Part shown: positions 49,295 to 60,997 of the stretch, piece by piece
Position numbering within the stretch: position 1 is the stretch's first letter
Layout of the letters: each line of letters starts with the position of its first letter
From: Megaleporinus macrocephalus
Lineage: Eukaryota; Chordata; Actinopteri; Characiformes; Anostomidae
DNA length: 64,000 bases
Reading direction: 5' to 3'
NCBI GenBank assembly: GCA_021613375.1
Contig: CM038727.1
Span: forward strand, 1,740,481-1,804,480
Made by a program: the position numbers and the translations under genes
The notes under the pieces: model-generated
Told to the model about the DNA's origin: nothing
What the model saw: only the letters and a program-made list of their open reading frames with translations
Database searches by the model: none

Positions 49295-50643
49295 CACTGC
49301 TCAAAAAATAAAGGGAACACTTAAATAACACATTCTTTATCTCATTGAATGAAATAATCCAGTTGAAAATCTTTATTCATTACATAGTGGAATACTTTGA
49401 GAACAAAATAACATAAAAATTATTAATGTAAATTAAAATTATCATCCCATGAAGGTCTGGATTTGGAATCATACTCAAAATCAAAGTGGAAAATTAAATT
49501 ACAAGCTGATCCAACTGCAGTGGAAATTTCTCAAGACAAGTTAAAATGAGGCTCAGTAGTGTGTGTGGCTTCCACATGCCTGTATGATCTCCCTACAACT
49601 CCTGGGCACGCTCCTGATGAGGTGGTGGATGTTCTGAGAGATCTCCTTCCAGACCAGGATTAAAGCATCAGTCAACTCCTGTACAGTCTGTGGTGCAATG
49701 TGACGTTGGTGGATGGGACGAGACATGATGTCCCAGATGTGCTCGATTGGATTCAGGTCTGGGGAATGGGCGGGCCAGTCCATACCATTATGCCTTCATC
49801 ATGCAGGAACTGCTCACACACTTCAGCCAGGAGGCCTTGCATTGTCTTGCATCTGAAGAAACCCACGGCCCACTGCACCATCATTTGGTCTCACAAGGGG
49901 TCTGAGGATCTCATCCCGGTACCTAATGGCAGTCAGGGTACCTGTGGCTAGCACATGGGGGCTGTGCGGCCCTTCAAAGAAATGCCTCCCCACACCATTA
50001 CTGACCCACTACCAAACTGGTCATGCTGAAGTATGTTGCAGGCAGCAGAACGTTTTCTATGGTGTCTCTAGACTCACATGTCACATGTGCTCAGTGTGAA
50101 CCTGCTCTCATCCATGAAGGGCACAGGGAGCCAATGGTGAACCTGCCAATCTTGCTGTTCTCTGACAAATGCCAACCGCCCTGCATGGTGTTGGGCTGTA
50201 AGCACAAGCCCCGCTTGTGGATGTCGGGCCCTTATGCCACCTTCATAGAGTTTCTGACAGTTTGAGCAGAAACATGGCTATTAGTGGCCTGTTGGAGGTC
50301 ATTTTGCAGGGCTCTGGCACTGCTCCTCCTGTTCCTCCTTGCACAAATCACATGCTACCTCTGGGAGTGAGGGCACTGACAAAATGCAAAAGTGACCAAA
50401 ACATCAGCCAGAAAGGATGAGAACAGAGAAATGGTTAGTGGTCACCACCTGCAGAACCACTCTATAGGGATTGTGTTGCTAATTGCCTCTCATTTCTACT
50501 TGTTGTCTGTTCCATGTGCACAACAGCAGGTGAAACTGATTCACAATCAGTGTTGCTTCCTAACTGGACAGGTTGATTTCATAGTGATCGACCTGGAGTT
50601 ACATTCCGTTGTTTAAGTGTTCCCTTTATTTTTTTGAGCAGTG
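49295..50643 (-). mobile_element. Tc1/mariner element in the C1q intron of unit E
   Basis: Inverted ends CACTGCTCAAAAAATAAAGG and TTTATTTTTTTGAGCAGTG, with TA duplications at 49293-49294 and 50644-50645. The minus strand encodes the transposase C-terminus (MDWPAHSPDLNPIEHIWDIM to VPRSCREIIQACG), including the PDLNPIE box. The upstream transposase is frameshifted, so the element is not autonomous. It sits at nearly the same intron position as the Tc1 copy in unit C. Confidence 0.9.
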
Positions 50644-51299
50644 TACATACTGCTCATAGTGTATTTATTTTATTGAATTAAAAACCTTCACTATACTGTG
50701 ATGTGTGTTTGTTCATAGGATATTTCACTGCACCTGTGAGAGGAGTCTATCAGTTCACGTTCCACATCAACGCAGTGGGTGGAAGAAGTCTTACAGTGGA
50801 CCTATATAAGAACGAACATCACGTAGCTAGAACACATTCTTATCAAACCCAGTATAGGATAGGTGCCTCTAACGGAGTCTCACTCTTACTGGATGTAGGA
50901 GACGTCGTCTGTCTGAAACTCGTAGCTAATGCATGGATATATGATGATAGGTTCTATCACAGCACCTTCAGTGGTCAAATGCTGTTTTCTGTTTGAGCAG
51001 TTCATCATTAAATGGAAAATGGCAGGAGTTCAGAAGATGAGATGACCAGCACTTCTTTGTTTCTTCTTTGTTTCTCATTTGTTTCCATCTGAGAGCAGAT
51101 TTCTGATGCTGTACTAGTAATACTCTGTACTCTGGAGTTGCAGTGACTAAAGGGATTAAAGACATAAACATGTACTAAAATGTGAACTCTGTTGTGTAAC
51201 CCTGGTCAGTATTAACACAGCACAGACTCGTACTGCTGAAATACAGTACTGGTTTTAGATCATTCAGTATTTAAGGACTTTATAAAGACTAAAATCTAC

Positions 51300-52010
51300 C
51301 AGCAACAAATTTATCAGCTCCACTGACCACATAGGACACTTTGTAGTTCTACACTTACAGACTGTAGTTCATCTGATTCTCTGTATACTTTATTACTCTG
51401 TTCTTTAATGGTCAGGACCCCCTCAGGACCACCACAGAGCAGGTGATGTTGTGGTGGTGTGAGTGGATCAGACTTGCATTGCTGCTGGAGTGTTTAAACA
51501 CTGTGTTCACTCACTGTCCACTCTATTAGACACTCCTACTACTTGCTGGCCCACCTTGTAGATGTAAAGTCAGAGACAGAAGCTCATCTGCTGCTGCACA
51601 GTTTGTGTTCCTTTAGTCCTTCATCAGTGGACACAGGACGCCGCCCACAGGACACTTTTGTCTGGATAGTTTTGGTTGGTGGATGATTCTCAGTCCAGCA
51701 GTAACACTGAGGTGGTTAAACACTCCAGCAGCAGCACTGCTGTGTCTGATCCACTCACACCAGCACAACACACACTAACACACCACCACGACCATGTCAG
51801 TGTCACTGCAGTGCTGAGAATGACCCACCACCCTAATAGTATCTGCTCTGTGGGGGTCCTGTGGGGTCCTGATCATTAAAGAACAGAGTAATATAGTATA
51901 CAGAGAATCAGATGAACTACAGTCTGTAAGTGGAGCTCCTGTATGGTCAGTGGAGCTGATACAGTGGACAGTGTATGTAGATATGAGGAGGTGGTTTAAT
52001 ATTAAGGCTG
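51300..52010. mobile_element. long palindromic MITE
   Basis: About 710 bp. The left arm (CTGTAGTTCATCTGATTCTC near 51362, then GTTCTTTAATGGTCAGGACC) is the inverse of the right arm (GGTCCTGATCATTAAAGAAC near 51864, CAGATGAACTACAGTCTG near 51909). This is the fullest version; those at 1440, 27678, 40310, 47880 and 59186 are partial. Confidence 0.7.
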
Positions 52011-52735
52011 TTCTGTGTACAGATATAGATTTGACCTCATGTTACTCTAAAATATAAACTGACGTCATAAATAACTAATTGAGTTTGTGAGCTGCAAAGC
52101 GTGGATTATGGTGGATTATCTTCAGAGAGGATGATCATGTGATCAAAGTCGGCTCATATTCATGCAGCACATAGTTATAAAATGAACATGAGTGTTTTGA
52201 CACTGAGCTCATTTCTAGCTCTTCTTTTCTGAGCCAGGACACCAACGTGCTTCCATTGATACTGATATATCTGCAATGCAGCCATTAATGCAGAACAACC
52301 TCCTACAGACCTCAGCAGATTTCAGTGTGGAACTTATTTCACTGAGTTCAGTCGTATGTCAGTGAACAAGTAAAACAATAAACCCTGCAAGACTGTGTGC
52401 TTTAGGTCTGGAGCTGTGCAGCGCTGCATTAATACAGGTGTTTATTAATCTCCACTAGCTTGTGACCTTCCTGTTTAGTTTGGTACATAGGAGAGCATCT
52501 GATGTTTACAGCTCCAGGTTTTCTTTGTAATGAAGTTAATCTTGTTCCTCTGTACTGTATACATACAATATCTTATGAATATCTTCCCAAAGACTAATAA
52601 ATGTCTGCTGTATTTCCATATTTCTCTCCCCTCCATGTGAACTGGGGGGTCCTAATAGTGGGTAACGCCTCTGTAAGCATTTCCTAACCAATCACAAGAC
52701 TCGCTCTGCCTTTTCTTTGCACATCTGTGTGATAA
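52011..52735. other. no gene recognised
   Basis: The first half matches 1735-2000 and 40600-40870 (type II downstream flank). The remainder is unassigned. Confidence 0.5.
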
Positions 52736-52739
52736 GACA

Positions 52740-52905
52740 CAACTGTAGCCTAAATGGGGCCCATAAGTATAACCAACATGGGGTCCACAAACTGACCCAA
52801 CCAGGGCCCCTGACACATGCCCAACTGGAGCCCAGAATTAGAACCCAACAGGGGCCCAAAGTTAGAACCCAACTGGGGCTCAAAGAGAGAACCCAACTGT
52901 TGCCT
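52740..52905. repeat. degenerate short tandem repeat (about 24-27 bp)
   Basis: About six decayed units of AACCCAACTGGGGCCCAAAG type. The ORFs rich in N, P, E and W here are by-products. Confidence 0.6.
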
Positions 52906-52999
52906 ATGCATCACCAATCAAAAAGACTCTACAAGCCCACATAAAACCCATACAGCCCAGATAAAACCCATATGGGGGACACATGGACATTGTGGCTGA

Positions 53000-53341
53000 G
53001 ATATCTTCTCATACTATATGTTGAAGACACTTTCCAAATTTGCTAAACAAGAACTATCCACTGTGTTAATGTTCATTTTATCAAATGTACAGATTTTTAA
53101 TAAACACTGTATAGTAATCAGTCTTCACCATTTAACTTCCTCTTCACAAGAAAACGTGTTGCTACCACAACAACATCACGTTTCTGTTCTTTATGATGTT
53201 TTTAAAGATCAGATGAGATACATATCAGTTCTGAAAGATGTTCATGTTCCAGAGTGAGTTTAAGAGCACACAGCACCAACGTGATACAGTTAATATCTAA
53301 CCACTGTACACTATAAATATATGAGTATGACTCCACCACTG
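53000..53341 (+). promoter_or_regulatory. orphan P2 promoter without leader exon
   Basis: Matches 35620-36034 (unit D) through GTTAATATCTAAC (53288-53300) and CTATAAATATATG to CTCCACCACTGGA, then breaks. The leader exon that should follow is replaced by inverted DNA. Confidence 0.7.
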
Positions 53342-53900
53342 GAGTATATATATTTAGTATGTATCTTGTATATGAAGCCTTTACCTGTAACTGGGTTGTA
53401 AGCGTTGCCGATGTTGGTGAAGATGTGTTTGTAGACCAGAGTGATGTCAGTGCTGTACGGTCCAGTATGACCAGATATACTCTGCAGTAAACACAACAGT
53501 TTATATTTCTGGTAAAAAAAGAAAGAACTGAGAATGTTTTTCAATCTCCACAGACCTGCTGGTGGGTTCAAATCCTCCTTCTCATCATTCAACCTCTGAC
53601 TAGCACTACAATATGCAGTTACATCCACAAACACCAGTTAAACCTTTACTGTGCTGAAAGTCTTATGTTAACCGTGTCCAGAAGCACCGTCTACTTCTCT
53701 GGGCTCGGAAGGCGTCTGGGATGGACCGTCACACAGTGAAAACGTGTTCAGTACACACACATACAACCCAGTGCAAGTGAACCAAGAAATCTAACCAAAA
53801 CAACACCAACATGTCTCACTCAGCCTTTCTAGAGAGTCTTCTTTCTCTGTCTCCTGATCTCTTTAGTGTATAGCATGCAGGCCAGTGTCTGTGCTCCCCT
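53342..53900 (-). repeat. inverted copy of unit E sequence with a broken C1q exon A
   Basis: The reverse complement matches about 48590-49290. It carries C1q exon A at 53481-53385 on the minus strand (HTGPYSTDITLVYKHIFTN follows a damaged start). That exon is 97 nt instead of 132, and the usual KVVFSVG start is deleted out of frame. It lies head-to-head with the orphan promoter. Confidence 0.8.
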
Positions 53901-54405
53901 CAGATACTGTACACGTACGTGTGATCAGTGGGGAAGCACAAGTGATGTATTGATGGGAAAGTCGTGACTCCACCAGTTTAACAATTGGCAGGCAGGTTAA
54001 TCAGTAATTATTACTAATTAACATACTTTCTAAATGGTAAAGCTAATCAGTCTCATCTGCACAGTGTAATGCTCTGCGGTGGTTCATAGAATACATGATA
54101 ATGAATTCAGCTTAATGCAGCGTCTAGATCTCCATCTGGAATGAAGATCCACTACTAGCCGACTCAACACAACTACAGAGAGCACTGGAGTCAGTGTGAG
54201 GCAGCATAACTGTAACACTGTGTCGAGTCCGTGCCTCAATAAACTGATGCAGCTGAGAACACAAAGTAATATTAGACAGACGTCTCTTATGGTTTGTAGT
54301 GTCAGCACACAATAACTTTTCTACAATATTTTAAATTATTCTGTAAAAATTAAATTTATTACCTCGATTCTCCTTTTTCAGACTCTCCACTTGGTCACCA
54401 AAGTT
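53901..54405. other. no gene recognised
   Basis: Short minus-strand frames at 54308-54084 have no family resemblance. Confidence 0.4.
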
Positions 54406-54409
54406 CTAG

Positions 54410-54790
54410 CAGCTCCTGATTTCTCTAAACTCTTCAAATTGGAGGTTGATGCGTGTGTGGTGGGTGCTGGTGGATCACCCTGTGTGTTACTTTTCTTCTA
54501 AATTCAATAAACATCAGATTAACTACTCCACAATTGAGAAGGAGCCTGTAGCCTTATTGTTGTCTTAACAACATTTTGAGGTCCACATTGGTTCTTGTCC
54601 ACTACGAGTGACTGTGTATACTGACCAGCACCCGCTGTATCTTTATCTAGAACGTATAACCAGAATCAACATTTGATGAGATGGTCTCTTATAGTCCAGG
54701 AGTATAACTTGGAGATTAATCATAAGAAAGGATCAGACAATGCTGGGGCTGATGTTGTTTTGCTGATTTCAAAATCTCTTAAAATACTAA
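54410..54790 (+). pseudogene. Gypsy RNase H fragment
   Basis: Same region as 11380-11745: LFKLEVDACVVGAG, then NYSTIEKE-like and TVYTDQHPL-like pieces in shifted frames. Downstream sequence to about 54880 also matches 11760-11850. Confidence 0.7.
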
Positions 54791-54799
54791 TTATCACAA

Positions 54800-55400
54800 A
54801 CATGCTTTAAACGTTCACTCTTCGTGGTGGGCGTGTGTTATGTGAGCGCCTTGAGCATGTTTTCTCATTCTCTCTTTTCAATCAGAGGGTATATTTGGAT
54901 GAAGCGAGGGGCGGGACTATTGTTGTTGTCTTTATTGTTTTATGTATGTCTTGTGTTGCTGTTGTCATTGTTAAGAGTTTGTTATTGGTTGTTACTGCCC
55001 CGCCCCCACACTGTGTTTGAGCTGGTTTCCTGCAGCTAGTAGCAGTTAGCTCTTTTATTTCTGCTAGATAGAGATACTAGAGTACAAGCGAGTGCCGTTC
55101 CTTTAATTATTTTCTTTGGTGTCGTCTGTGTTCTCTAACAGGCTGGTCCAGTTATTCAATGTTCTATTGGTTGTTGTTTTGTAATTAATCTGTGTCCTTT
55201 GTTTTACTATTGCGTAGCAACCTGGATGTCTTGAATCTTGAAAGGAATCTATTTTTGGTATTCTCCGGTTTCACGGTTTGGCCATCTCCACCTCCTAACA
55301 CCAAACATTACCCTCCCCACACTCTCCCAACACTCTCCACTAGACCTCAGCCTTTAGAGGGGAGGTGACAGGTGTATTGATCGAGTCCACTTTCATTTTG
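54800..55400. other. no gene recognised; P1 upstream region largely replaced
   Basis: A promoter-like upstream region homologous to other P1 genes resumes only at about 55410, with GTTTATAAGTAAC in place of the HNF1-like palindrome and AGTATATAGG as the TATA-like box. Confidence 0.45.
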
Positions 55401-55496
55401 TCTTGTCAGTTCATATAGAGTTTATAAGTAACTAGTGTACACAGTATATAGGAATCTACCACGTAATCCTAAGAAGACAAAGAGAGCGTGTTAAGG

Positions 55497-58061
55497 ATGA
55501 GGGCTGTTTCTCTGCTGGTGTTGCTGTGCTGCAGTCTGTTGGAGGGTCAGTTGGTCAAGGAGAACATCACTCTGACTCATTATGAAGGCAGAGAGAACCA
55601 GATTCAGGCTGAGAACCCCAGAACTGAACCTCCAGCCACAACCTCCACCCAACAGAGCTGCCAGCCGGACCTCCACTCTGTACTGACAGAGATGAGCGCT
55701 ATGCTGGCAGAGCTGAGAGTCGAGCAGAGACACACGACGACAGCAGTGAACAACATGGAGACCAGACTGAGAGCCAGTGAGAGTCAAACGGAGGAACTGA
55801 AGAAGAAGCTGGAGATACAGAGTCAGATCAATCAAGGTAGGTCACTGAACATGTTTGTGTCTTAATTAGAGTTAATGAATATGTACTGAGTGTAGAATGA
55901 TAGTTACAGAGGTGCAGCAAAGTTTGTGAACCCTTTAGAATGTTCTAGATTTCTACATAAATATGATCTAAAATATAATCAGATTTTTACACACGTCCTT
56001 AAAGTAGAACCCATTTAAACAAACGAGACAAAAATATTCTACTTGCTGATTTATTTACTGATGAAACTGATCCAGTATTTTATATCTGTGAGGCTAAAAG
56101 TCTGAAGATGTGCTTTCAGTATCTGCTGTGATCCTCGTGTGTGATTCTCTTTTCTAGACAGCATGTACACCTCAAGTTAGACCACCTCCATGAAGCACTG
56201 CTTAACCTGAGCATGCACTGCATTTAGTGTGTTTACAAGAAGAAATCATGACATATTTACTAAACGACTTAGCAATAAATGTTCATTACTGACTATAAAA
56301 GTATTTGTTATTAAAAATTAATAATTCAATGTGTGAACACTTGAGACACGTGTGAGTGTAAAAGTTCTGCTGTATGTTTTGTTACTCAGAGGAACTGAAA
56401 GACTTAAAAACCTCATTTGAGAACCAAGTGGAGAACCTGAAGAAGGAGAATGAAGGTAAGAAATAACAACTTTCCATAAAATGTCTGAAGCCCCTGATTA
56501 GCTGAGTGAGGTATGTTAGGTTTGGGTGGGATGTAAAAGTTGCAGGAAGGAACACAATGGTTCTATCTCAGAACCTAGTGAGCTGCCTAGTATTGTAACT
56601 ATCACTGACTCTGTATCAGAAGACAGATTTCTGAGACACTGAGACGTTAGAAAGAGCCTACGTCACAGCTTGTTCCCGCCCACTGCATGGGACCGGTGTT
56701 TACGCGTATCTACTGGTGACCTGGCTAAGCTATCTGCTGGTTATCCAAAACAATAGCTTGAAGCTTAAAAACCTGAACAGCTCCCTCGAGTATAAACTGC
56801 TAAATGGTCAGAGACTCGCTGCAAATGAAATGCTGTTTGTGTGGTTACATGACAGGAAACATTAAAACTCCAGAGAAAATTCAAATAACTTACACATAAA
56901 AATATCTGCTCCGCTTGTAACTTTGCTTTTTTCCCACCATTTTGAAAAAGTTTTGCTTGCATTGCATCCTGGGATTGCTTTAGTGGCAGAGCACTCATTT
57001 GATGCTTCCTTACAATTCAGCCAAGGAACCTCAGTAGACAGAATATTTTAGGTATCTAAGAATTGGGACAGCCTGCGTGTTGGGAGCTGCGTAGCATGAT
57101 GTAAAACCTGTTTAGACACTCAGTGGGTTTTGAGACAGGCCCTATATAGCCAAAGAGGAACCCCCCCCTAATTACTGCATGCTATTACTGGGGTTTAGGA
57201 TTTGTGCTGAGACCCTCAATACCAGTGAAGGGTGAGGTTAATACTGCAGTAAAGTTTGGTGGAGGGGGGATAATGGTGTGGGTGGAGGGGTTCAGGGTTT
57301 GGAAAAATATCATTATTTTTCTTCCTACTATTGTTCCAATATTATTATTATTAATGGTTTATAAACTGCAACATTAGCTAAACAGCTACAGCATTTATGA
57401 TCAGTGAGTCTGGCAGATGTTTATGCTGTACTTGTACAAGTGTTTAATATTCATCTTACCAATATCCTTTCACAAATCACAGCACCACTATAAACTTATC
57501 TTAAACCACCAACGTTTCTCCTTTTCACTGATAATATAAACTGCTGTGTTTACTGCAGAGAGAAAAGTGGCGTTTTCAGCTTCACTCTCAGGAGGTGAAA
57601 CTGGTCATACTGGACCGTACAGCGCTCAAGTCACTCTAGTCTACAAACACATCTTCATCAACATCGGCAACGCTTACAACCCAGCTACAGGTGAACTATT
57701 AGTGTGACTCTTCATCCAAACAGATTCACAATATAAACATACAATGTGTGTAAATCTAAAATGTGTATTTCAATATTTAATAGGATATTTCACTGCACCT
57801 GTGAGAGGAGTCTATCAGTTCAGATTCCACGTCTATGGATGGTCTGGAAAAAGTGTAACGGTGGACCTACATAAGAACGGGCTTCAAGTAGCTGGATCAG
57901 ATTGTTATCAACCCCAGGGGACTGTGAGTTCCTCTAACGGAGTCTCACTCTTACTGGACGTAGGAGACGTCGTCTGTGTAAAACTCAGAGCTAATGTGCG
58001 GATATATGATGATGTATTACATTACAGCACCTTTAGTGGTCAAATGCTGTTCTCTGTGTGA
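55497..58061 (+). CDS. secreted C1q-domain protein, unit F (four exons, intact)
   Basis: Exons 55497-55836, 56390-56455, 57559-57690 and 57784-58061 join in phase 1 to give 271 aa. The signal peptide MRAVSLLVLLCCSLLEGQ is followed by an NIT sequon, the pre-coil Cys, and a coil ending ELKKKLEIQSQINQ. The C1q domain runs from KVAFSASLSGGETGHTGPYS to HYSTFSGQMLFSV. Exon B has a divergent stretch HVYGWSGKSVTVDLHKNGLQ with an extra Cys in GSDCYQPQG that the other copies lack. AATAAA is at 58202-58207 (type I tail). The promoter's HNF1-like half-site is altered, so expression may differ from its relatives. Intron 2 holds a nested MITE. Confidence 0.9.
56570..57142. mobile_element. MITE nested in a Tc1-derived repeat
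   Basis: The left end (GGTTCTATCTCAGAACCTAG) and the reverse complement of the right end (GGCCTGTCTCAAAACCCACT) align as inverted repeats. It splits a GAACAC/CTATATAGCC sequence that is continuous at 47270-47285. Confidence 0.6.
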
Positions 58062-58600
58062 GCGGTGATTAAGTGGTCAGTGGAAACACACTACAGAACA
58101 CAGAACACTAATTTAATCTTAGGACGTTAGTTTAACTGTATGATTTGTTTTAGTTCGTGTGCCATGCTGTTCTTGTCACCACTGAAAAGGAAATTCCAAA
58201 TAATAAAATGTAGCTTTGTTCATGAAACCCAATCACAGACTGTAATGAAGAGTCATTGATCTTTGAATATGTACATAAAATGTGAGTTAATGTAATTAAA
58301 AATAAGCATAACTGACATGTGAGCGCTCCCTACCAATGTAGAAACCAAATCTACACCCATCAACACTTCAAAGTTCCAAAGTAAGTGTACATAGTGTAAC
58401 TGTATCTGATAACTCTACAGCCAGATCTTCAGCTTATGGTTTTAAGGGTGGTGTTGAAGAGAAGAGTAAAGTCTAATGTACAATATGAAAAATAAATGTT
58501 TCTTCTGGATCTGGAAACACTCTAAACAGAGTCTAAAGACAGAATAATTCTTGTGATGAGCAATAATGCCCAGCTGAACAACTTCCCATCCTGCACAAAC
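58062..58600 (+). other. type I C1q 3' UTR and flank
   Basis: Tail of the unit F gene. It then joins a leader-exon fragment at about 58608. Confidence 0.7.
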
Positions 58601-59091
58601 ATACATAGACTGAGAGCCAGTGAGAGTCAAACGGAGGAACTGAAGAAGAAGGTTGAAGGTAAGTCATGAAACTGGTTTATCTAAGGTCTATTGCTAAAGT
58701 GGTAAGAGAGATTAGTTTGAAATAACAGTTGATATGCTGACATACAGCCTGACTTCATTCATAGGGTGTTTTCACATCTACCTACCAAAATATCAGGTGT
58801 GGAAGGAGCTGGTCCAGAACAGAGGACCAAGATTTGGCCCAGAGAAAAGAGAGATGGTTTCAGTCTGGATCAAACTAAACCACGATTCTGTTCAGTGTGT
58901 TTTTTGGATGGTCTGAACTTTCAGATTATTACAATTACAGGGAGTTCCAGTAGATTATGTTATGTACCTCACTGGAAATAGCCTACTGCATACTGCTCAG
59001 GTAGTGACTAACATTAACTTCCCCAGTACACCAAAGTTATCCGGACGACTTACTGCTAAATATTCTAGTTCGTTGCCAAAGTTAACTTTGA

Positions 59092-59092
<1 letters not shown>

Positions 59093-59178
<86 letters not shown>
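59093..59178. repeat. (TA)n microsatellite
   Basis: Counterpart of 27580-27662. Confidence 0.95.
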
Positions 59179-59180
<2 letters not shown>

Positions 59181-59185
59181 AGCAC

Positions 59186-59893
59186 CAGTCAGCCAAAACA
59201 TTAAATCCACCTCCTTATATCTACAGACATTATGCATTTTATCAGCTCCACTGACCATATAGGAGCTGTCTGATCCACTTACACCAGCACAACACACACT
59301 AACACACCATCACCACGTCAGTGTCACTGCTGTGAATGATCCATCTCTCTAATAGTATCTGCTCTGTGGTGGTCCTGTGAGGGTCCTGATCATTAAAGAA
59401 CAGAGTAATAAAGTATACAGAGAATCAGATGAACTACAGTCTGTAAGTGGAGGTCCTGTATGGTCAGTGGAGCTGATACAGTGGACAGTGAGTGGAGGTC
59501 CTGTATGGTCAGTGGAGCTGATACAGTGGACAGTGAGTGTAGGTCCTGTATGGTCAGTGGAGCTGATACAGTGGACAGTGAGTGGAGCTCCTGTATGGTC
59601 AGTGGAGCTGATACAGTGGACAGTGAGTGTAGGTCCTGTATGGTCAGTGGAGCTGATACAGTGGACAGTGAGTGTAGTTCCTGTATGGTCAGTGGAGCTG
59701 ATACAGTGGACAGTGAGTGGAGGTCCTGTATGGTCAGTGGAGCTGATACAGTGGACAGTGAGTGGAGGTCCTGTATGGTCAGTGGAGCTGATACAGTGGA
59801 CAGTGAGTGGAGGTCCTGTATGGTCAGTGGAGCTGATACAGTGGACAGTGAGTGGAGATATAAGGAGGTGGTTTAATGTTATGGCTGATCACC
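59186..59893. mobile_element. MITE with 9 copies of the 45-bp repeat
   Basis: Same element as 27678-28121 but with the internal 45-bp unit expanded to about nine copies (59447-59853). Single-base variants (GGAGGT/GTAGGT/GGAGCT/GTAGTT) alternate between units. In-frame ORFs of 138 and 178 aa are artefacts. Confidence 0.75.
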
Positions 59894-60619
59894 GGTCTAA
59901 GAAACGAGGCTAAACTATGAAGTTACTGAGCTGATGATGTTCTGTTCATGCTGTGTTCAACACACTTTAATCTCCTGCTGTATATCCAGCTCAGTCGGTG
60001 AATCAGAGTAACATGGAGGTCAGATTCGGGACTGAACTGGAGGAGCTGAAAGTGAAGAATGACGGTAAATATCCGGAACTGATTCAGTCATAAATACATT
60101 AGATTAATATTTTTATGTGTTTTTTACTTTAACTGAATTTTATGAATTTTAATGAAGAGAAAACTTCTACCAGTCATCTCCGTTAATGTGTTACAGTGTG
60201 GGATTTGATGTTGATGATATTTAGTGAAATAAACATGCCTTCATTGTAAATACTTTGTACTACCAAAAGCCTGTTTGTGCCTGTTTCTATTTACCACCAT
60301 TTACTGATTAAGACTGGGTCGTAACATCAGCTCATTATTTAATTCATCACTAGCACTAATCTTTTTTGAACGTACTGCAGCTCTGAAGAACAATAATGGA
60401 TGTATGTTTATAAATTAAGTTCATCAGACAAACATGAAATACTGTGTGTTCATACTGTCAGTGTTAGAAACCCCTGCATTCCTTTATACTCTTTTTTATA
60501 CTCTTACTTTATTTTACATGTCGTCTTATCTCTGCGAATGTCTTTCTGGGTGTACCTGCGTGTACCTGGAGAGACAATTCTTGGTGGTAGGTCTTCGAAG
60601 ATCTCTTTTTTGAGAGGCA

Positions 60620-60997
60620 TGGTTCACATCAGCAGATGCTTCTTGAGAATAGCAAACTCAAAAGTTTGAGTGTCTTTTGTAAGTCAAAGTAGCTCTACAC
60701 CTCGCTCCAATCTCGGTTCATTGATTGGACTACAGGTTTGCTAACTTCTGACTCTTCTGACTAATTAGCTTTTGTTGAAGTCATTAGCATAAGGGTTCTT
60801 ACTGTTTCCACCAGCTCCGTGAATGTTTAATGGATGTGTCCAATACAGACATTAAATATTACTGTTTGTGTGGTATTAGGTTAAACACATCGAGTTTGTC
60901 CATACTTGTGACTAAAATGTAGATCAGATCACGCTTTATGACCAATTAATGCAGAAAACCAGGTCATTTCGAAGTTCACATACTTTTCCTGCCACTG
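60620..60997 (-). mobile_element. right end of the same Tc1 element as in unit C
   Basis: Matches 30222-30591 and ends GCCACTG followed by TA at 60998-60999. The transposase region is gone. Confidence 0.85.

Larger units (their letters stand above)
45755..50996 (+). pseudogene. C1q gene of unit E, frameshift in exon A
   Basis: Exons 45755-46094 (leader fused with EIQSQINQ end), 46666-46782 (partial repeat of the leader coil, MLAELRVEQRQTTTAVNNME), 47111-47176, 48280-48354 and 50719-50996 are open and in phase. Exon A (49150-49271) is 122 nt instead of 132. After VVFSVGDGSGQLGH the frame shifts, so the start of the C1q domain is lost. Exon B is open with a divergent segment HINAVGGRSLTVDLYKNEHH. 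A 1349-bp Tc1 element is in the last intron. The type II AATAAA is changed to CATAAA near 51163. Likely inactive, though an N-terminal coil could still be made. Confidence 0.85.

Noticed and set aside
49700..50616. Plus-strand ORFs of 67-83 aa
   Set aside because: Antisense of the Tc1 transposase in 49295-50643.
59377..59913. 178- and 138-aa ORFs with a 15-residue repeat (also 27852-28139)
   Set aside because: Produced by the 45-bp tandem repeat inside a MITE; 45 is divisible by three, so frames stay open by chance.
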